A program made the position numbers and the translations under genes. Shown here in pieces: positions 1 through 8,986 of a stretch of DNA of 64,000 bases (position 1 is the stretch's first letter; every line of letters begins with the position of its first letter). The notes below the pieces were generated by a model. That model was not told the origin of the DNA, did not search any database, and worked only from the letters and a program-made list of their open reading frames with translations. The DNA is taken from the NCBI RefSeq assembly GCF_001514305.1, contig NZ_KQ949101.1, positions 1-64,000 of the forward strand. The letters are read 5' to 3'. The DNA is from Streptomyces dysideae. GTDB taxonomy: Bacteria; Actinomycetota; Actinomycetes; Streptomycetales; Streptomycetaceae.

Positions 1-167
1 ATGTAGAGGGTGTATTCCATCCCCAGGGTGAGGGCATGGGGGCTCCCGGTGTGTCTGGGGTGTGTGGGGTTGGGGGCGGTGGCTCCGTCGGCCGCGCGGT
101 GGGTTGAGGGCAGGGCGCGGTGATGCACTTCCGCTCCGGGGAGTGGTCGGTACGTCACCGACGGTAG

Positions 168-185
168 GGGGTTCAATTGAACCCC
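168..185. promoter_or_regulatory. Perfect 18-bp palindrome upstream of WhiJ-like gene
   Basis: GGGGTTCAATTGAACCCC is a perfect palindrome ending 52 bases before the ATG of the helix-turn-helix gene at 238. Its size and place suit a dimeric regulator's operator, probably autoregulatory, but that is inference. The rest of bases 1-237 shows no convincing gene. Confidence 0.45.
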
Positions 186-237
186 GTCAAGTGGAACGGG
201 ATACTGGGTTCCTCAACTCCCGGAACAGGATGGGCAC

Positions 238-1083
238 ATGCCGGCACGGAGCATCATCACGGCTCGCCAGGAGCGGCTCGGCGCTGAACTGCGCAAACTC
301 CGAGAGAGGGCAGGGCTCAGCGGCCGGGAGGCGGCGCGTACGTTGGGGATCGCCGAGAGCAAGCTCTCTGCCACCGAGGTAGCCCGCGTTGGGGTGAGTG
401 CCGAGCGCGTACGGCATTGGGCCAGCCGTTACGCGTGTGATGACGCCGCTCTCATTGACGCGCTGGTGGCCATGGCGACCGAGCGGGTGCGCGGATGGTG
501 GGAGGAGCACCGGGAGACGGTGCCTGCCGGGTACCTGCAGGTGGCGGAACTTGAGTACCACGCTGCCAGGTTGACGACCTACCAGACCGTGCACGTCCCG
601 GGGCTGTTGCAGACCGAGGAACAGATGCGGGGCATCTTCTCCGCGTCGGTGCCGGCGCTCCCCGAAGAACAGCGCGAAGCGCGGGTACGTTTTCGGCTGC
701 GCCGCCAGGAGGTTCTGGGCAAGCTCCCCTACACAGCTGTGATTCACGAAGCGGCGCTACGGATCCGGGCTGCTGACAGCAAGGTGGCCCGAGATCAGCT
801 GCTGCACATCCTGGAGCGGTCAGAGCAGCCTCAAGTGACCGTGCGTGTCGTGCCGTTCGATGTGGATGGCGTCGCCGCGATCAGCACCACTCCGGTGGTG
901 TACGCGAGTGGTCCCGTTGCACAGTTGGACACCGTCCTGGTGGACATCGTGCACGACGGTGCCTACCTGGACGCGGAGGCACAGCTCAACCGCTACCGGG
1001 CGATCCTCGGCACGATCGAGGAGGCGGCCCTGGGCATCGTAGAGTCAAGGGACTTCATCCATCGCCTCGCTCAGCAGATGTGA
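238..1083 (+). CDS. WhiJ-like XRE-family regulator with DUF5753
   Basis: A 281-residue DNA-binding protein. Residues about 13-60 form an XRE-type helix-turn-helix (LGAELRKLRERAGLSGREAA), and the rest is a DUF5753 ligand/partner domain with the family hallmark 'VPGLLQTEEQMR' near residue 120. Known relatives in Streptomyces are the WhiJ paralogues, cytoplasmic regulators of development that work with a small DUF397 protein encoded next door. That partner follows here with a 4-base overlap, so the two are translationally coupled. The ATG start has an AGGAT-type ribosome site 11 bases upstream. The exact target genes cannot be told; the palindrome at 168-185 is a candidate operator. Confidence 0.9.
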   Translation: MPARSIITARQERLGAELRKLRERAGLSGREAARTLGIAESKLSATEVARVGVSAERVRHWASRYACDDAALIDALVAMATERVRGWWEEHRETVPAGYLQVAELEYHAARLTTYQTVHVPGLLQTEEQMRGIFSASVPALPEEQREARVRFRLRRQEVLGKLPYTAVIHEAALRIRAADSKVARDQLLHILERSEQPQVTVRVVPFDVDGVAAISTTPVVYASGPVAQLDTVLVDIVHDGAYLDAEAQLNRYRAILGTIEEAALGIVESRDFIHRLAQQM

Positions 1084-1271
1084 AAGGCCTCGACATGACC
1101 CAGCACGCCTGGCAGAAGTCTTCCTTCTCCGGTGGGGGCGACGCCCCCGACTGCGTTGAGGTCGCCGCCCGCCAGGACGCAGTCCACCTCCGCGAAAGCG
1201 ACGAGCCCGGCACGACGATCACCACCACCGCCACCGGACTCGCCGCCCTCATACGTCACCTCAGTCGCTGA
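1080..1271 (+). CDS. DUF397 small protein, partner of WhiJ-like regulator
   Basis: A 63-residue DUF397 protein with the usual 'W.KSSFSGG....CVEVA' core and a 'VHLRESDEPG' strand. Members are small acidic proteins paired with WhiJ-type regulators, and are thought to modulate them by direct contact. The GTG at 1080 overlaps the stop of the regulator (GTGA); an ATG at 1095 is the alternative start and gives the more typical N-terminus (MTQHAWQKSS). The 3' end overlaps by 11 bases the end of the convergent FG-GAP gene. Confidence 0.85.
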   Translation: MKGLDMTQHAWQKSSFSGGGDAPDCVEVAARQDAVHLRESDEPGTTITTTATGLAALIRHLSR

Positions 1272-2616
1272 ACGACCCGCCCATCTCCGGCAGTTCGATC
1301 AGCCCGGTTGCCGTCGGCCCACTGCTCGAGCCGCGCAGCAGCACGCTGCCGTCCACCGCGCCGATGCCCAGGTCCGCCTTGCCGTCGCCTGTCACGTCGC
1401 GCAGGCGGAGGGCGTAGCCGAAGGACACATACGAGTCGGCCGCACCCTGAACCGTCTGCCGGATCCACGAGGACCGCGCACCGTCCAGGCCGCCGGAGCC
1501 ACCCCGGAAGACGTGGACGCCGCCCTGGTCCACCAGGCCGTTCACGTCCTCGTTCGGCACGCCGACCGCCAGGTCCGCGTAGCCGTCGCCGTTGGTGTCG
1601 CCGGCCGAGACGGCGTAGCCGAAGTTGTCGTCCGCCTCGGGGCTGCCGGAGACGCCGGAGCTGGCCTGGTTGTACGTCATCGAGCCGCTCGGGCCGGAGG
1701 ATGTGCCGCGCCAGACGCTGACGATGCCCTTGCCGCTGTTGTTGTCGGGCAGGCCGACGGCGATGTCGCCGTAGCCGTCCTTGTTGAAGTCGCCGATCGC
1801 CGCGGTCCAGGGAGCGCTGGTGTACGTCTTGGAGGCGCCCGAAGTCAGGCCGCCCGAGGCGCCCTTGAGGAACCAGATGCGGGGGACCGGCTTGTTGTCG
1901 ATGAACTGCTCGCCGAGTACCACCAGGTCGGTCTTGCCGTCGCCGTTGACCTTGCCGGCGGCGAGGCCGGACGAGTACCAGCCCTGGCCCGTCTTGTCGA
2001 TCTTGCTGACGCTGCCCGTCGTCCCGGACTTGGTGAAGCCGCCGCGGTACAGCCAGGTTTCGTGGCCACCGATGACCGCGAGGTCGGGTGAGCCGTCGCC
2101 GTTGAAGTCGCCGGTGGCGAGGTCGCGGCCGAAGTAGCCGGCGGCGCCGGACTTCGGGGTCACGTTGGTGCCGCCGGCCAGGCCGGACCTGGAGCCCCAG
2201 ACGATGGTGACCGTGCCGCGGTACTGGGTGCTGCCGACCGTCTCCATCGAGTTGCCGACGATCAGGTCCGCGTAGCCGTCCTTGTTGAGGTCCGCGCTGG
2301 TGATCGACTCGCCGAACGTGTCGTCTTCTTCACCGGTGCCGGGGATGCCCGCGCTGTCCTGGTGGATCACCTGGGTGCGGGAGGTGTCGAGGCCGCCGGC
2401 CTTGCCGTAGACGACGTTGACGGCGCCGCCCTCCCAGCCGTCGTCGCCGGAGATGCCTTTGTAGTAGTGGCCGTACGCCACGTCGCGGTAGCCGTCGCCG
2501 TTGAAGTCGTCGTAGTGCTTGGCGACCGCGGCGGACGCCGGGGCGCTCAGGACGAGCGGGGTCAGGCCCGCGGTGAGGAGGGCGGCGGCCAGGGCCGCCG
2601 AGGTGTGTCTGCGCAT
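1261..2616 (-). CDS. Secreted FG-GAP repeat (integrin-alpha-like) protein
   Basis: A 451-residue exported protein. It has a Sec signal peptide (MRRHTSAALAAALLTAG... cleaved near APASA) followed by about seven FG-GAP/VCBS-type blades, each with a calcium-binding D-x-N-G-D-G-x-x-D loop (for example DFNGDGYRDVAYG, DLNKDGYADLIVG, DTNGDGYADLAVG). Such repeats fold into a beta-propeller, usually extracellular and calcium-bound; the ligand or substrate is unknown. The ATG at 2616 was chosen because the signal peptide starts there; the reading frame stays open 84 codons upstream into the remnant of another FG-GAP gene. It is the last of a row of minus-strand paralogues. Confidence 0.88.
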   Translation of the reverse strand: MRRHTSAALAAALLTAGLTPLVLSAPASAAVAKHYDDFNGDGYRDVAYGHYYKGISGDDGWEGGAVNVVYGKAGGLDTSRTQVIHQDSAGIPGTGEEDDTFGESITSADLNKDGYADLIVGNSMETVGSTQYRGTVTIVWGSRSGLAGGTNVTPKSGAAGYFGRDLATGDFNGDGSPDLAVIGGHETWLYRGGFTKSGTTGSVSKIDKTGQGWYSSGLAAGKVNGDGKTDLVVLGEQFIDNKPVPRIWFLKGASGGLTSGASKTYTSAPWTAAIGDFNKDGYGDIAVGLPDNNSGKGIVSVWRGTSSGPSGSMTYNQASSGVSGSPEADDNFGYAVSAGDTNGDGYADLAVGVPNEDVNGLVDQGGVHVFRGGSGGLDGARSSWIRQTVQGAADSYVSFGYALRLRDVTGDGKADLGIGAVDGSVLLRGSSSGPTATGLIELPEMGGSFSD

Positions 2617-2868
2617 GGGGGAGGAAGCTCCTTGGGTCTGGCCGACCATGATCGTGCCGAGTCGAGGGTTGTCGCCGGTGGAGATGCCGAAGCCGCTCGG
2701 GCCGTACGTCGTCGCACCGGACGCCGTGATGCCCGAGGCCGAGCCCTTCATGACGGTGACGAGGCCGTCCCCGTCGTTCTCGCCGTCCGAGCCGTCCGAG
2801 CCGTCCGAGCCGTCCGAGCCGACCAGCAGATCGGCCTTGCCGTCCTTGTTCAGGCCGGTGAGCAGCAT
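2617..2868 (-). pseudogene. C-terminal remnant of a lost FG-GAP gene
   Basis: Eighty-four codons in frame with, and upstream of, the FG-GAP gene below. They encode one calcium loop (LNKDGKADLLVG) and a tail (VTVMKGSASGITASGATTYG) that matches the last blade of the 487-residue neighbour (ISALRSTATGITTEGARTFG). There is no signal peptide and no stop before the downstream ATG. The simplest reading is a third tandem paralogue reduced by deletion to its last blade, with its stop codon lost. An N-terminal start at 2868 would give a fusion with an internal signal peptide, which is unlikely to be the native product. Confidence 0.6.
2782..2817. repeat. Four tandem copies of a 9-bp unit
   Basis: The unit GCCGTCCGA is repeated four times without change. 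On the minus strand it encodes (SDG)n inside the FG-GAP remnant, at the place of its calcium loop. Replication slippage in a decaying calcium-loop codon run is the likely origin. Confidence 0.8.
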
Positions 2869-2937
2869 GCCGTCAGTGAGGGCCTTGCGGGTGAGGGCGC
2901 GGCGGGGAAGCCCCTTTTGCCGCCGGGTGCGGTCCGA

Positions 2938-4401
2938 TCAGCCGATCAGGCCCGCGCCGAACGCCCCGTACGACCGCGGCTGCCCCAGACTGCCCGGCCC
3001 GAACGTGCGGGCGCCCTCGGTGGTGATGCCCGTCGCCGTGGAGCGCAGGGCGCTGATCGCGCCGATGCCGTCGTCCTCGAAGCCGGCCGTCACCGTGAGG
3101 TCGGCGTGGCCGTCGCCGGTGACGTCGGACAGGAGGAGATCCGAGCCGAAGTAGTCCATGGCCTCGGCGGTGCCGGGGACACCGGAGGTGTTCTGCGTGA
3201 CCGTGCGGGCGCCGGTGCGGGAGACCCCCGAGGACGCGCCGTTCATGACGATGGCCGCGCCGGCGTCCTCCGTCGTGCCGAGGTCCTCGAAGACGACGCC
3301 GATGGCGAGCTCGCCGTAGCCGTCGCCGTTGACGTCGGCGATGGAGACCGCGCTGCCGAAGCCGTCGCGGGCTTCGTCGGCGCCCGGAACTCCCGTGGCG
3401 GACTGGGTGAGTTCGGCCATGGGTGCGTCGCCGTTGACGGGGCCGCCCTCCGAGCCGCGGATGACGACGACCTTGCCGCCGAGGCTGCCGCTGTGGTCGT
3501 CCTCCTTGGTGAAGACGTTGCCGAGGGCGATCTCGTCGTAGCCGTCGCCGTTGATGTCGCCCAGGGCGATCGACGTCCCGCCGTTCAGCGGGCGGGGGAC
3601 CGAGGCGTCCGGCCCGGAGGACGAGCCCAGATACGCCACGCCCTTGGACCAGCTGCCCGACGGGGACGAGGTCTGGTCGGTGCGGTACGTGAGGACGAGG
3701 TCGGCGTTGCCGTCGGCGTTGGTGTCGCCCGCGGCCATGGCGTCGATGGCGTACGCCTGGTCGGGGACGTCGATGCGCTGTGCGGCGCCGGCCGTGCCGT
3801 CGGGGGTGAAGCCGCCCTTGATGACGTACACGTGCCCGGAGCCGGTACCGACCGCCAGGTCGGTCCTGCCGTCGCCGTCGAAGTCGCCGGCGGTCAGCAG
3901 CTTGCCCCACTCGCCGTGCGCGGCGGGCTCCGGGTCGGCGACCGTGGTGCCGTTCGCGAGGCCGCTCGCCGAACCCCACAGGATGGTGACCGAACCCTCG
4001 CCGCCGTCCTCGCCGGCCGCGCCCACCGCGAGGTCGGTGTAGCCGTCGCCGTCGAGGTCGGCCACGGCGAGCGCGGAACCGAAGGTGTCCTCGGTCTCCA
4101 CGGTGCCGGGCACACCCGGGGTGTCCTGATGGACGACCGTGCGCTTGGCCGGGTCGAGGCCGGCCGGGCCGCCGTGGACCACGGCGACGTACCCGGCGAA
4201 GCCCTTGTCGCCGAGCTTCACGTACGGGGCGGCGAACGCGACGTCGCCGTAGCCGTCGCCGTTGAAGTCCGCCTCGTAGTTGCGGTTCGCGTCGGCGGCG
4301 GTCGCCGGTACGGCCGCGAAGTTGAGCAGACCGCCGGTCAGCGCGGCGGCGGCGGCCGTCGCGAGGGCGAGTCGTGCTGGGCGCGGGTGCTGCTTGCGCA
4401 T
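2938..4401 (-). CDS. Secreted FG-GAP repeat protein
   Basis: A 487-residue exported protein. The signal peptide (MRKQHPRPARLALATAAAAALTG..., cleavage likely after PATAAD) is followed by repeated FG-GAP blades with loops such as DFNGDGYGDVAFA, DLDGDGYTDLAVG, DFDGDGRTDLAVG, DINGDGYDEIALG and DVNGDGYGELAIG. The family folds as a calcium-stabilised beta-propeller outside the cell. The ATG is preceded by AGGAG at 7-base spacing. It lies about 90 bases downstream of the FG-GAP lipoprotein gene. The substrate is not evident. Confidence 0.9.
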   Translation of the reverse strand: MRKQHPRPARLALATAAAAALTGGLLNFAAVPATAADANRNYEADFNGDGYGDVAFAAPYVKLGDKGFAGYVAVVHGGPAGLDPAKRTVVHQDTPGVPGTVETEDTFGSALAVADLDGDGYTDLAVGAAGEDGGEGSVTILWGSASGLANGTTVADPEPAAHGEWGKLLTAGDFDGDGRTDLAVGTGSGHVYVIKGGFTPDGTAGAAQRIDVPDQAYAIDAMAAGDTNADGNADLVLTYRTDQTSSPSGSWSKGVAYLGSSSGPDASVPRPLNGGTSIALGDINGDGYDEIALGNVFTKEDDHSGSLGGKVVVIRGSEGGPVNGDAPMAELTQSATGVPGADEARDGFGSAVSIADVNGDGYGELAIGVVFEDLGTTEDAGAAIVMNGASSGVSRTGARTVTQNTSGVPGTAEAMDYFGSDLLLSDVTGDGHADLTVTAGFEDDGIGAISALRSTATGITTEGARTFGPGSLGQPRSYGAFGAGLIG

Positions 4402-4490
4402 GCGGGTTCTCCTGTGGGGAGTGAAAGGTCCGGTGCTCAGGAGACCCTTGCAGGCGCGTCAGGGTTGTACGTGCGTTCGATGAACCTGCC

Positions 4491-5783
4491 TTACGGCGCC
4501 AGGAACTCCGAGCTGGAGAAGGACACCGAAGGCTCCGCCGCGACCAGCCCCTTCTTCAACCCCGGGTACACGGCCACGGTGTCCTTCGTCTCGCCGACGT
4601 ATGTCCGCACCGCCAGGTCCGCCCGTCCGTCGCCGTCGAAGTCGCCCACCGCCACCACGCGGGTGGTGCCGCGAGCGGCGGGTTCCACGGTCACCATGCC
4701 CGCCGTCGAGAGTCCCGCCGTGCGACCTCGGAAGACCCTCAACCGTGAGCCGCTGGAGATGAGTTCGCTCAGCCCGTCGCCGTCGAAGTCGGCCGCGTCC
4801 AGCATCGAACCGGCGACATCGAGCGTGCCGCGCACGGCGACCGTCGACAGGTCGTAGCGCAGGGCTGTGCCGCCCGTCGCGCCGACCGCCGCGTCCAGGG
4901 CCTCGCCCTTGCCGAACGCGCCGAAGGCCACATCGATGCCGGACGGCAGGACAACCCCCGTGCGCGTCGGCCCCGTCGGGCCGCCGAGGACCACCGCCGA
5001 TTTGCCCGTCCCCTCCGTCGTACGGACCACCAGGTCGTCGTATCCGTCACGGTTCACGTCGGCGGCCGGGCCCGTGGGGGCCTCGCCCGGCGACGGGATG
5101 GGGGCGCCTGCCGCACGGGGGGTGCCCCTACGGCTGAACGGCCCCCGCAGGAAGCTCAGTCGGCCTCCCGACGCGTGTACGACCAGGTCCTCCGCGGCGT
5201 CGCCGTCGAAGTCCCCGCACACCGGCTGGTCGGGCCAGTCGTTGCCGGCCCGGGCGGTGGCCGGGACGACGAGCTTGACCGCCTTGCCGGTGAGGCCGGC
5301 CGGGGAGCCGAAGAGGAGCTGGAGGGGGACCGGGGGCCGGCCCTGCCCGTCGTAGGGCGGGTCGGTGGAGACGACCAGGTCGGTGAAGCCGTCCTTGTCG
5401 AGATCGCAGGCCGCCTCCGCGTCGAAGACGGCGGGCAGTTGGCCCTTGGTCGGCGCGGCCTGCTTCCGCGGGGCGATCAACTGCCAGGCGCCCGGGGTGA
5501 GTCCGCGCTCGCCGCCGTAGACGACGCCGATCCCCGCGTCGTCGGTGTGCGCGTCGGCCTTGACCAGGTCGTTGAGGACGAGGTCGCGGTGGCCGTCGCC
5601 GTTGAAGTCGTCCGGGGTCTCGCTGCCCTTGCCGGGCGGGACGGGGAGGTGGGTGGGGGCCTTGGCGATCTGTACGGGGGTGCGCTCGGCGGCGTCAGGG
5701 GCGGGGGTGGGCCCGCAGGCGGTGGCCAGCAGCAGGGTGCCGCAGAGGGCCGCCGTACGGATCCCGTCTCTTCGCGCGCGCAC
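4491..5783 (-). CDS. FG-GAP repeat lipoprotein
   Basis: A 430-residue lipoprotein. The N-terminus has a lipobox (LLLATAC) with the acylated cysteine at residue 23, then a Pro/Thr-rich linker and FG-GAP blades (DFNGDGHRDLVLN, DLDKDGFTDLVVS, DFDGDAAEDLVVH, DVNRDGYDDLVVR, DFDGDGLSELISS, DFDGDGRADLAVR). It should sit on the outer face of the membrane, unlike the two freely secreted paralogues downstream. The GTG start follows GAGGTGAACG. An inverted repeat (GCATCAT-N16-ATGATGC, 5798-5827) lies just upstream and could be an operator. Confidence 0.88.
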   Translation of the reverse strand: MRARRDGIRTAALCGTLLLATACGPTPAPDAAERTPVQIAKAPTHLPVPPGKGSETPDDFNGDGHRDLVLNDLVKADAHTDDAGIGVVYGGERGLTPGAWQLIAPRKQAAPTKGQLPAVFDAEAACDLDKDGFTDLVVSTDPPYDGQGRPPVPLQLLFGSPAGLTGKAVKLVVPATARAGNDWPDQPVCGDFDGDAAEDLVVHASGGRLSFLRGPFSRRGTPRAAGAPIPSPGEAPTGPAADVNRDGYDDLVVRTTEGTGKSAVVLGGPTGPTRTGVVLPSGIDVAFGAFGKGEALDAAVGATGGTALRYDLSTVAVRGTLDVAGSMLDAADFDGDGLSELISSGSRLRVFRGRTAGLSTAGMVTVEPAARGTTRVVAVGDFDGDGRADLAVRTYVGETKDTVAVYPGLKKGLVAAEPSVSFSSSEFLAP

Positions 5784-5797
5784 CGTTCACCTCGTCA

Positions 5798-5827
5798 GCA
5801 TCATGGGCAACGACCCCGTAATGATGC
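5798..5827. promoter_or_regulatory. Inverted repeat upstream of FG-GAP lipoprotein
   Basis: GCATCAT at 5798-5804 and ATGATGC at 5821-5827 are exact inverted copies 14 bases upstream of the GTG start. It may be a regulator site; nothing in the sequence names the regulator. Confidence 0.3.
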
Positions 5828-5951
5828 ATGCGTTCGAGGTGGGGTGACAGTCCCTTCGGCACCGCGGTCCTCACGGCCGACGAGACCGCCGACCACATCC
5901 TCCGCGACGCCGGCCGCCGGGGCCGGGCGGGGACTGACGGCAGCCCGGCGT

Positions 5952-6242
5952 TCAGTGCTGGTACGGCTGCTGCTGAGGCTGGCCGTACGGCTGGCCGGCC
6001 TGGCCGCTCGCGGCCTGCGCCTGGAGCTGCTCCGCCTGCTCCTCGGTGATCTTCTGCTCCGCGCCGCAGAAGGTGCACTGCGTCGTGTACTTCGTCGAGA
6101 ACGGGAACAGCGGCACGAAGAACAGCGTGAACTTGGTGACGCGCTTGCGGAGCGTGTGCGCGGAGGGGTTGCCGCAGTGGCCGCACACGAGGGTGAGTAT
6201 CGCGAGCTGGTAGAGGTAGCCCTTGGTACCGAAGATGATCAC
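5952..6242 (-). CDS. Zinc-ribbon domain protein
   Basis: A 96-residue protein. Two CxxC knuckles (CGHC near residue 20, CTFC near residue 57) make a rubredoxin-like zinc ribbon around a hydrophobic middle (KFTLFFVPLFPFSTKY). The C-terminal third is rich in Gln, Ala, Gly and Pro. Such proteins are common in actinobacteria, and the function is not known. The ATG start at 6242 is the only plausible one. It is transcribed toward the FG-GAP genes and is separated by 255 bases from the iron-sulfur reductase; that gap shows no gene. Confidence 0.8.
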   Translation of the reverse strand: MIIFGTKGYLYQLAILTLVCGHCGNPSAHTLRKRVTKFTLFFVPLFPFSTKYTTQCTFCGAEQKITEEQAEQLQAQAASGQAGQPYGQPQQQPYQH

Positions 6243-6497
6243 GCGGGGTCCTTTCGGGAGGAGCGGCGGCGGGGTTACGGAACCCCAGTCTCCTGTATGC
6301 GGGTCACTGTTCGTCGGTCGCGTGCTGCTTCTGCCACTGCCAGGTCCACAGGGCGCTGACCCGGTGGTCAGGTCGGTAAAGGTCGCCGAGCGGCTCCACT
6401 CGCTCGATCGCGGCCTCGGTGCGCGGGTCGTCGAGCTTGGCGAGCGACGACGCCCCCTGCCCGGAATGGACAGAGGGCGTCGAAAGCGCCGTAGCGG

Positions 6498-8789
6498 CTA
6501 CTTCACGGGCTCAGGCTCCGGCTCGCTCGCCGTCTCCGCCGAGTCCTCCGGATCCACCGGCGTCTTCACCGACTCCAGCAGCAGCTGGGCGACGTCCACG
6601 ACCTGGATGGACTCCTTGGCCTTGCCCTCGTTCTTCTTGCCGTTGACCGAGTCGGTCAGCATGACCAGGCAGAAGGGGCAGGCCGTCGACACGATGTCGG
6701 GGTTCACCGACAGGGCCTCGTCGACGCGCTCGTTGTTGATGCGCTTACCGATCCGCTCCTCCATCCACATCCGCGCGCCACCGGCGCCACAGCAGAAGCC
6801 GCGCTCCTTGTGGCGGTGCATCTCCTGCTGGCGCAGGCCGGGCACGGCGGTCATGATCTCGCGCGGAGGCGTGTAGATCTTGTTGTGGCGGCCCAGGTAG
6901 CACGGGTCGTGGTAGGTGATGATGCCCTCGACCGGCGTGACCGGGATCAGCTTGCCCTCGTCCACCAGGTGCTGGAGCAGCTGGGTGTGGTGGATGACCT
7001 CGTAGTCGCCGCCGAGCTGCGGGTACTCGTTGCCGAGGGTGTTGAGGCAGTGCGGGCAGGTCGCGACGATCTTCTTCGCGGACTTGGGCTTACGGGTGGA
7101 CTCGTCCTCGTCGTCTTCGCCGAACGCCATGTTCAGCGCGGCCACGTTCTCCATGCCGAGCTCCTGGAACAGCGGCTCGTTGCCGAGGCGCCGCGCCGAG
7201 TCACCCGTGCACTTCTCGTCGCCGCCCATGATCGCGAACTTCACGCCCGCCATGTGCAGCAGTTCCGCGAAGGCCTTCGTCGTCTTCTTCGCGCGGTCTT
7301 CGAGCGCGCCCGCGCAGCCGACCCAGTACAGGTACTCGACCTCGGACAGGTCCTCGAGGTCCTTGCCGACGACCGGCACCTCGAAGTCGACTTCCTTCGT
7401 CCACTCCAGGCGCTGCTTCTTGGCCAGGCCCCAGGGGTTGCCCTTCTTCTCCAGGTTCTTGAGCATCGTGCCCGCCTCGGACGGGAACGCGCTCTCGATC
7501 ATCACCTGGTAGCGGCGCATGTCGACGATGTGGTCGATGTGCTCGATGTCCACCGGGCACTGCTCGACGCAGGCGCCGCAGGTGGTGCAGGACCACAGGA
7601 CGTCGGGGTCGATGACGCCGCCCGCGGCGAAGCCGCTATCAGATGCAGCTTCGGCGGTGCCGATGAGGGGCCGCTCGGCCTCCGCCAACGCAGCCGCAGG
7701 CACAGAAGCCAGCTGCTCCTCGGACGCCTTCTCCTCGCCCTCCATCGTCTTGCCACCGCCGGCCAGCAGGTACGGCGCCTTGGCGTGCGCGTGGTCCCGC
7801 AGGGACATGATCAGCAGCTTGGGGGAGAGCGGCTTGCCGGTGTTCCAGGCGGGGCACTGCGACTGGCAGCGGCCGCACTCGGTGCACGTCGAGAAGTCCA
7901 GCAGGCCCTTCCAGGAGAACTGCTCGACCTGCGATACGCCGAAGACGTCGTCCTCGCCGGGGTCGGTGAAGTCGATCGGCTTGCCGCCCGACGTCATCGG
8001 CTGGAGAGCGCCCAGCGCGGTCCCACCGGTCGCCTCGCGCTTGAACCAGATGTTCGGGAACGCGAGGAAGCGGTGCCAGGCCACACCCATGTTGGTGTTC
8101 AGCGAGACCACGATCATCCAGATGAACGAGGTGCTGATCTTCACCATCGCGGTGAGGTAGACCAGGTTCTGCAGCGTGCCGAGCGACAGCCCCTTGAAGG
8201 CCAGGACCAGCGGGTACGAGGCGAAGTACCCGGCCTCGTAGTGCTCCACGTGGTGCAGCGCGCCCTCGAGGCCGCGCAGGACGTAGATGGCGAGGCCGAT
8301 GGTGAGGATGACGTACTCGACGAAGTACGCCTGGCCTGCCTTGGAGCCGGCGAAGCGGGACTTGCGGCCGGCTCGCGAGGGCAGGCTCAGCAGCCGGATC
8401 ACCATGAGCACCGCGATGCCCAGGACCGTCATCACGCCGATGAACTCGATGTACAGCTCGAACGGCAGGAACTCACCGATGACCGGCAGCGTCCAGTCGG
8501 CCTCGAAGAGCTGGCCGAACGCCTGGGCCAGGGTCGGCGGCAGCGTGAGGAAGCCGACCGCCACGAACCAGTGGGCGATGCCGACGATGCCCCAGCGGTT
8601 CATCCTCGTGTGGCCGAGGAACTCCTTCACCAGCGTCACACTGCGCTGGTAGGGGTTGTCGGTCCGGGTGCCGGCAGGCACCGGCTGGCCGAGCTTGAAG
8701 TACCGGACGAACTGGCCGATGGCGCGTGCGAGCAGCGCGACGCCGACCACGGTCAGAACCAGCGACACGATGATCGCGGCGAGTTGCAT
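6498..8789 (-). CDS. Membrane iron-sulfur (heterodisulfide reductase-like) oxidoreductase
   Basis: A 763-residue integral membrane electron-transfer protein. The N-terminal ~300 residues hold about six membrane segments resembling a NarI/HdrE-type domain. A soluble half follows with two [4Fe-4S] ferredoxin motifs (CTECGRCQSQCP near residue 300, CTTCGACVEQCPVD near 405) and two CCG-type cysteine-rich domains (including GFCCGAGG near 680). It resembles GlpC/HdrD-type reductases and the conserved actinobacterial '(Fe-S)-binding protein' linked to quinone and acyl-CoA oxidation. The donor and acceptor cannot be fixed from sequence. It is monocistronic by context, and a TTAC-N6-GTAA inverted repeat lies 43 bases upstream. 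Confidence 0.9.
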   Translation of the reverse strand: MQLAAIIVSLVLTVVGVALLARAIGQFVRYFKLGQPVPAGTRTDNPYQRSVTLVKEFLGHTRMNRWGIVGIAHWFVAVGFLTLPPTLAQAFGQLFEADWTLPVIGEFLPFELYIEFIGVMTVLGIAVLMVIRLLSLPSRAGRKSRFAGSKAGQAYFVEYVILTIGLAIYVLRGLEGALHHVEHYEAGYFASYPLVLAFKGLSLGTLQNLVYLTAMVKISTSFIWMIVVSLNTNMGVAWHRFLAFPNIWFKREATGGTALGALQPMTSGGKPIDFTDPGEDDVFGVSQVEQFSWKGLLDFSTCTECGRCQSQCPAWNTGKPLSPKLLIMSLRDHAHAKAPYLLAGGGKTMEGEEKASEEQLASVPAAALAEAERPLIGTAEAASDSGFAAGGVIDPDVLWSCTTCGACVEQCPVDIEHIDHIVDMRRYQVMIESAFPSEAGTMLKNLEKKGNPWGLAKKQRLEWTKEVDFEVPVVGKDLEDLSEVEYLYWVGCAGALEDRAKKTTKAFAELLHMAGVKFAIMGGDEKCTGDSARRLGNEPLFQELGMENVAALNMAFGEDDEDESTRKPKSAKKIVATCPHCLNTLGNEYPQLGGDYEVIHHTQLLQHLVDEGKLIPVTPVEGIITYHDPCYLGRHNKIYTPPREIMTAVPGLRQQEMHRHKERGFCCGAGGARMWMEERIGKRINNERVDEALSVNPDIVSTACPFCLVMLTDSVNGKKNEGKAKESIQVVDVAQLLLESVKTPVDPEDSAETASEPEPEPVK

Positions 8790-8831
8790 TTCGGGGCTCC
8801 TCGGGCCTGCGAGGGGTTCAGTCGAGCGACA

Positions 8832-8845
8832 TTACTAAGCGGTAA
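8832..8845. promoter_or_regulatory. TTAC-N6-GTAA inverted repeat
   Basis: TTAC-TAAGCG-GTAA sits 43 bases before the reductase ATG, in an AT-richer patch that could be its promoter region. TetR-type regulators of lipid breakdown often use sites of this size; the link is inference. Confidence 0.35.
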
Positions 8846-8986
8846 CTTATGCAGTCCGTCTGAGACTACCCCCATCCTCCGTCGCACTGTAGCCGGGTGC
8901 GGGGTGATCTGAATCGCTCAGGGTTACCTTAAGAACCGATCGTGTTATTCGCGACGAATCGGGGCATCCGGCACTAACGTAAATCC

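Noticed and set aside
2362..4857. 831-codon plus-strand frame opposite the FG-GAP genes
   Set aside because: Composition (Val/Ala/Gly/Asp repeats) is the antisense of the calcium-loop codons.
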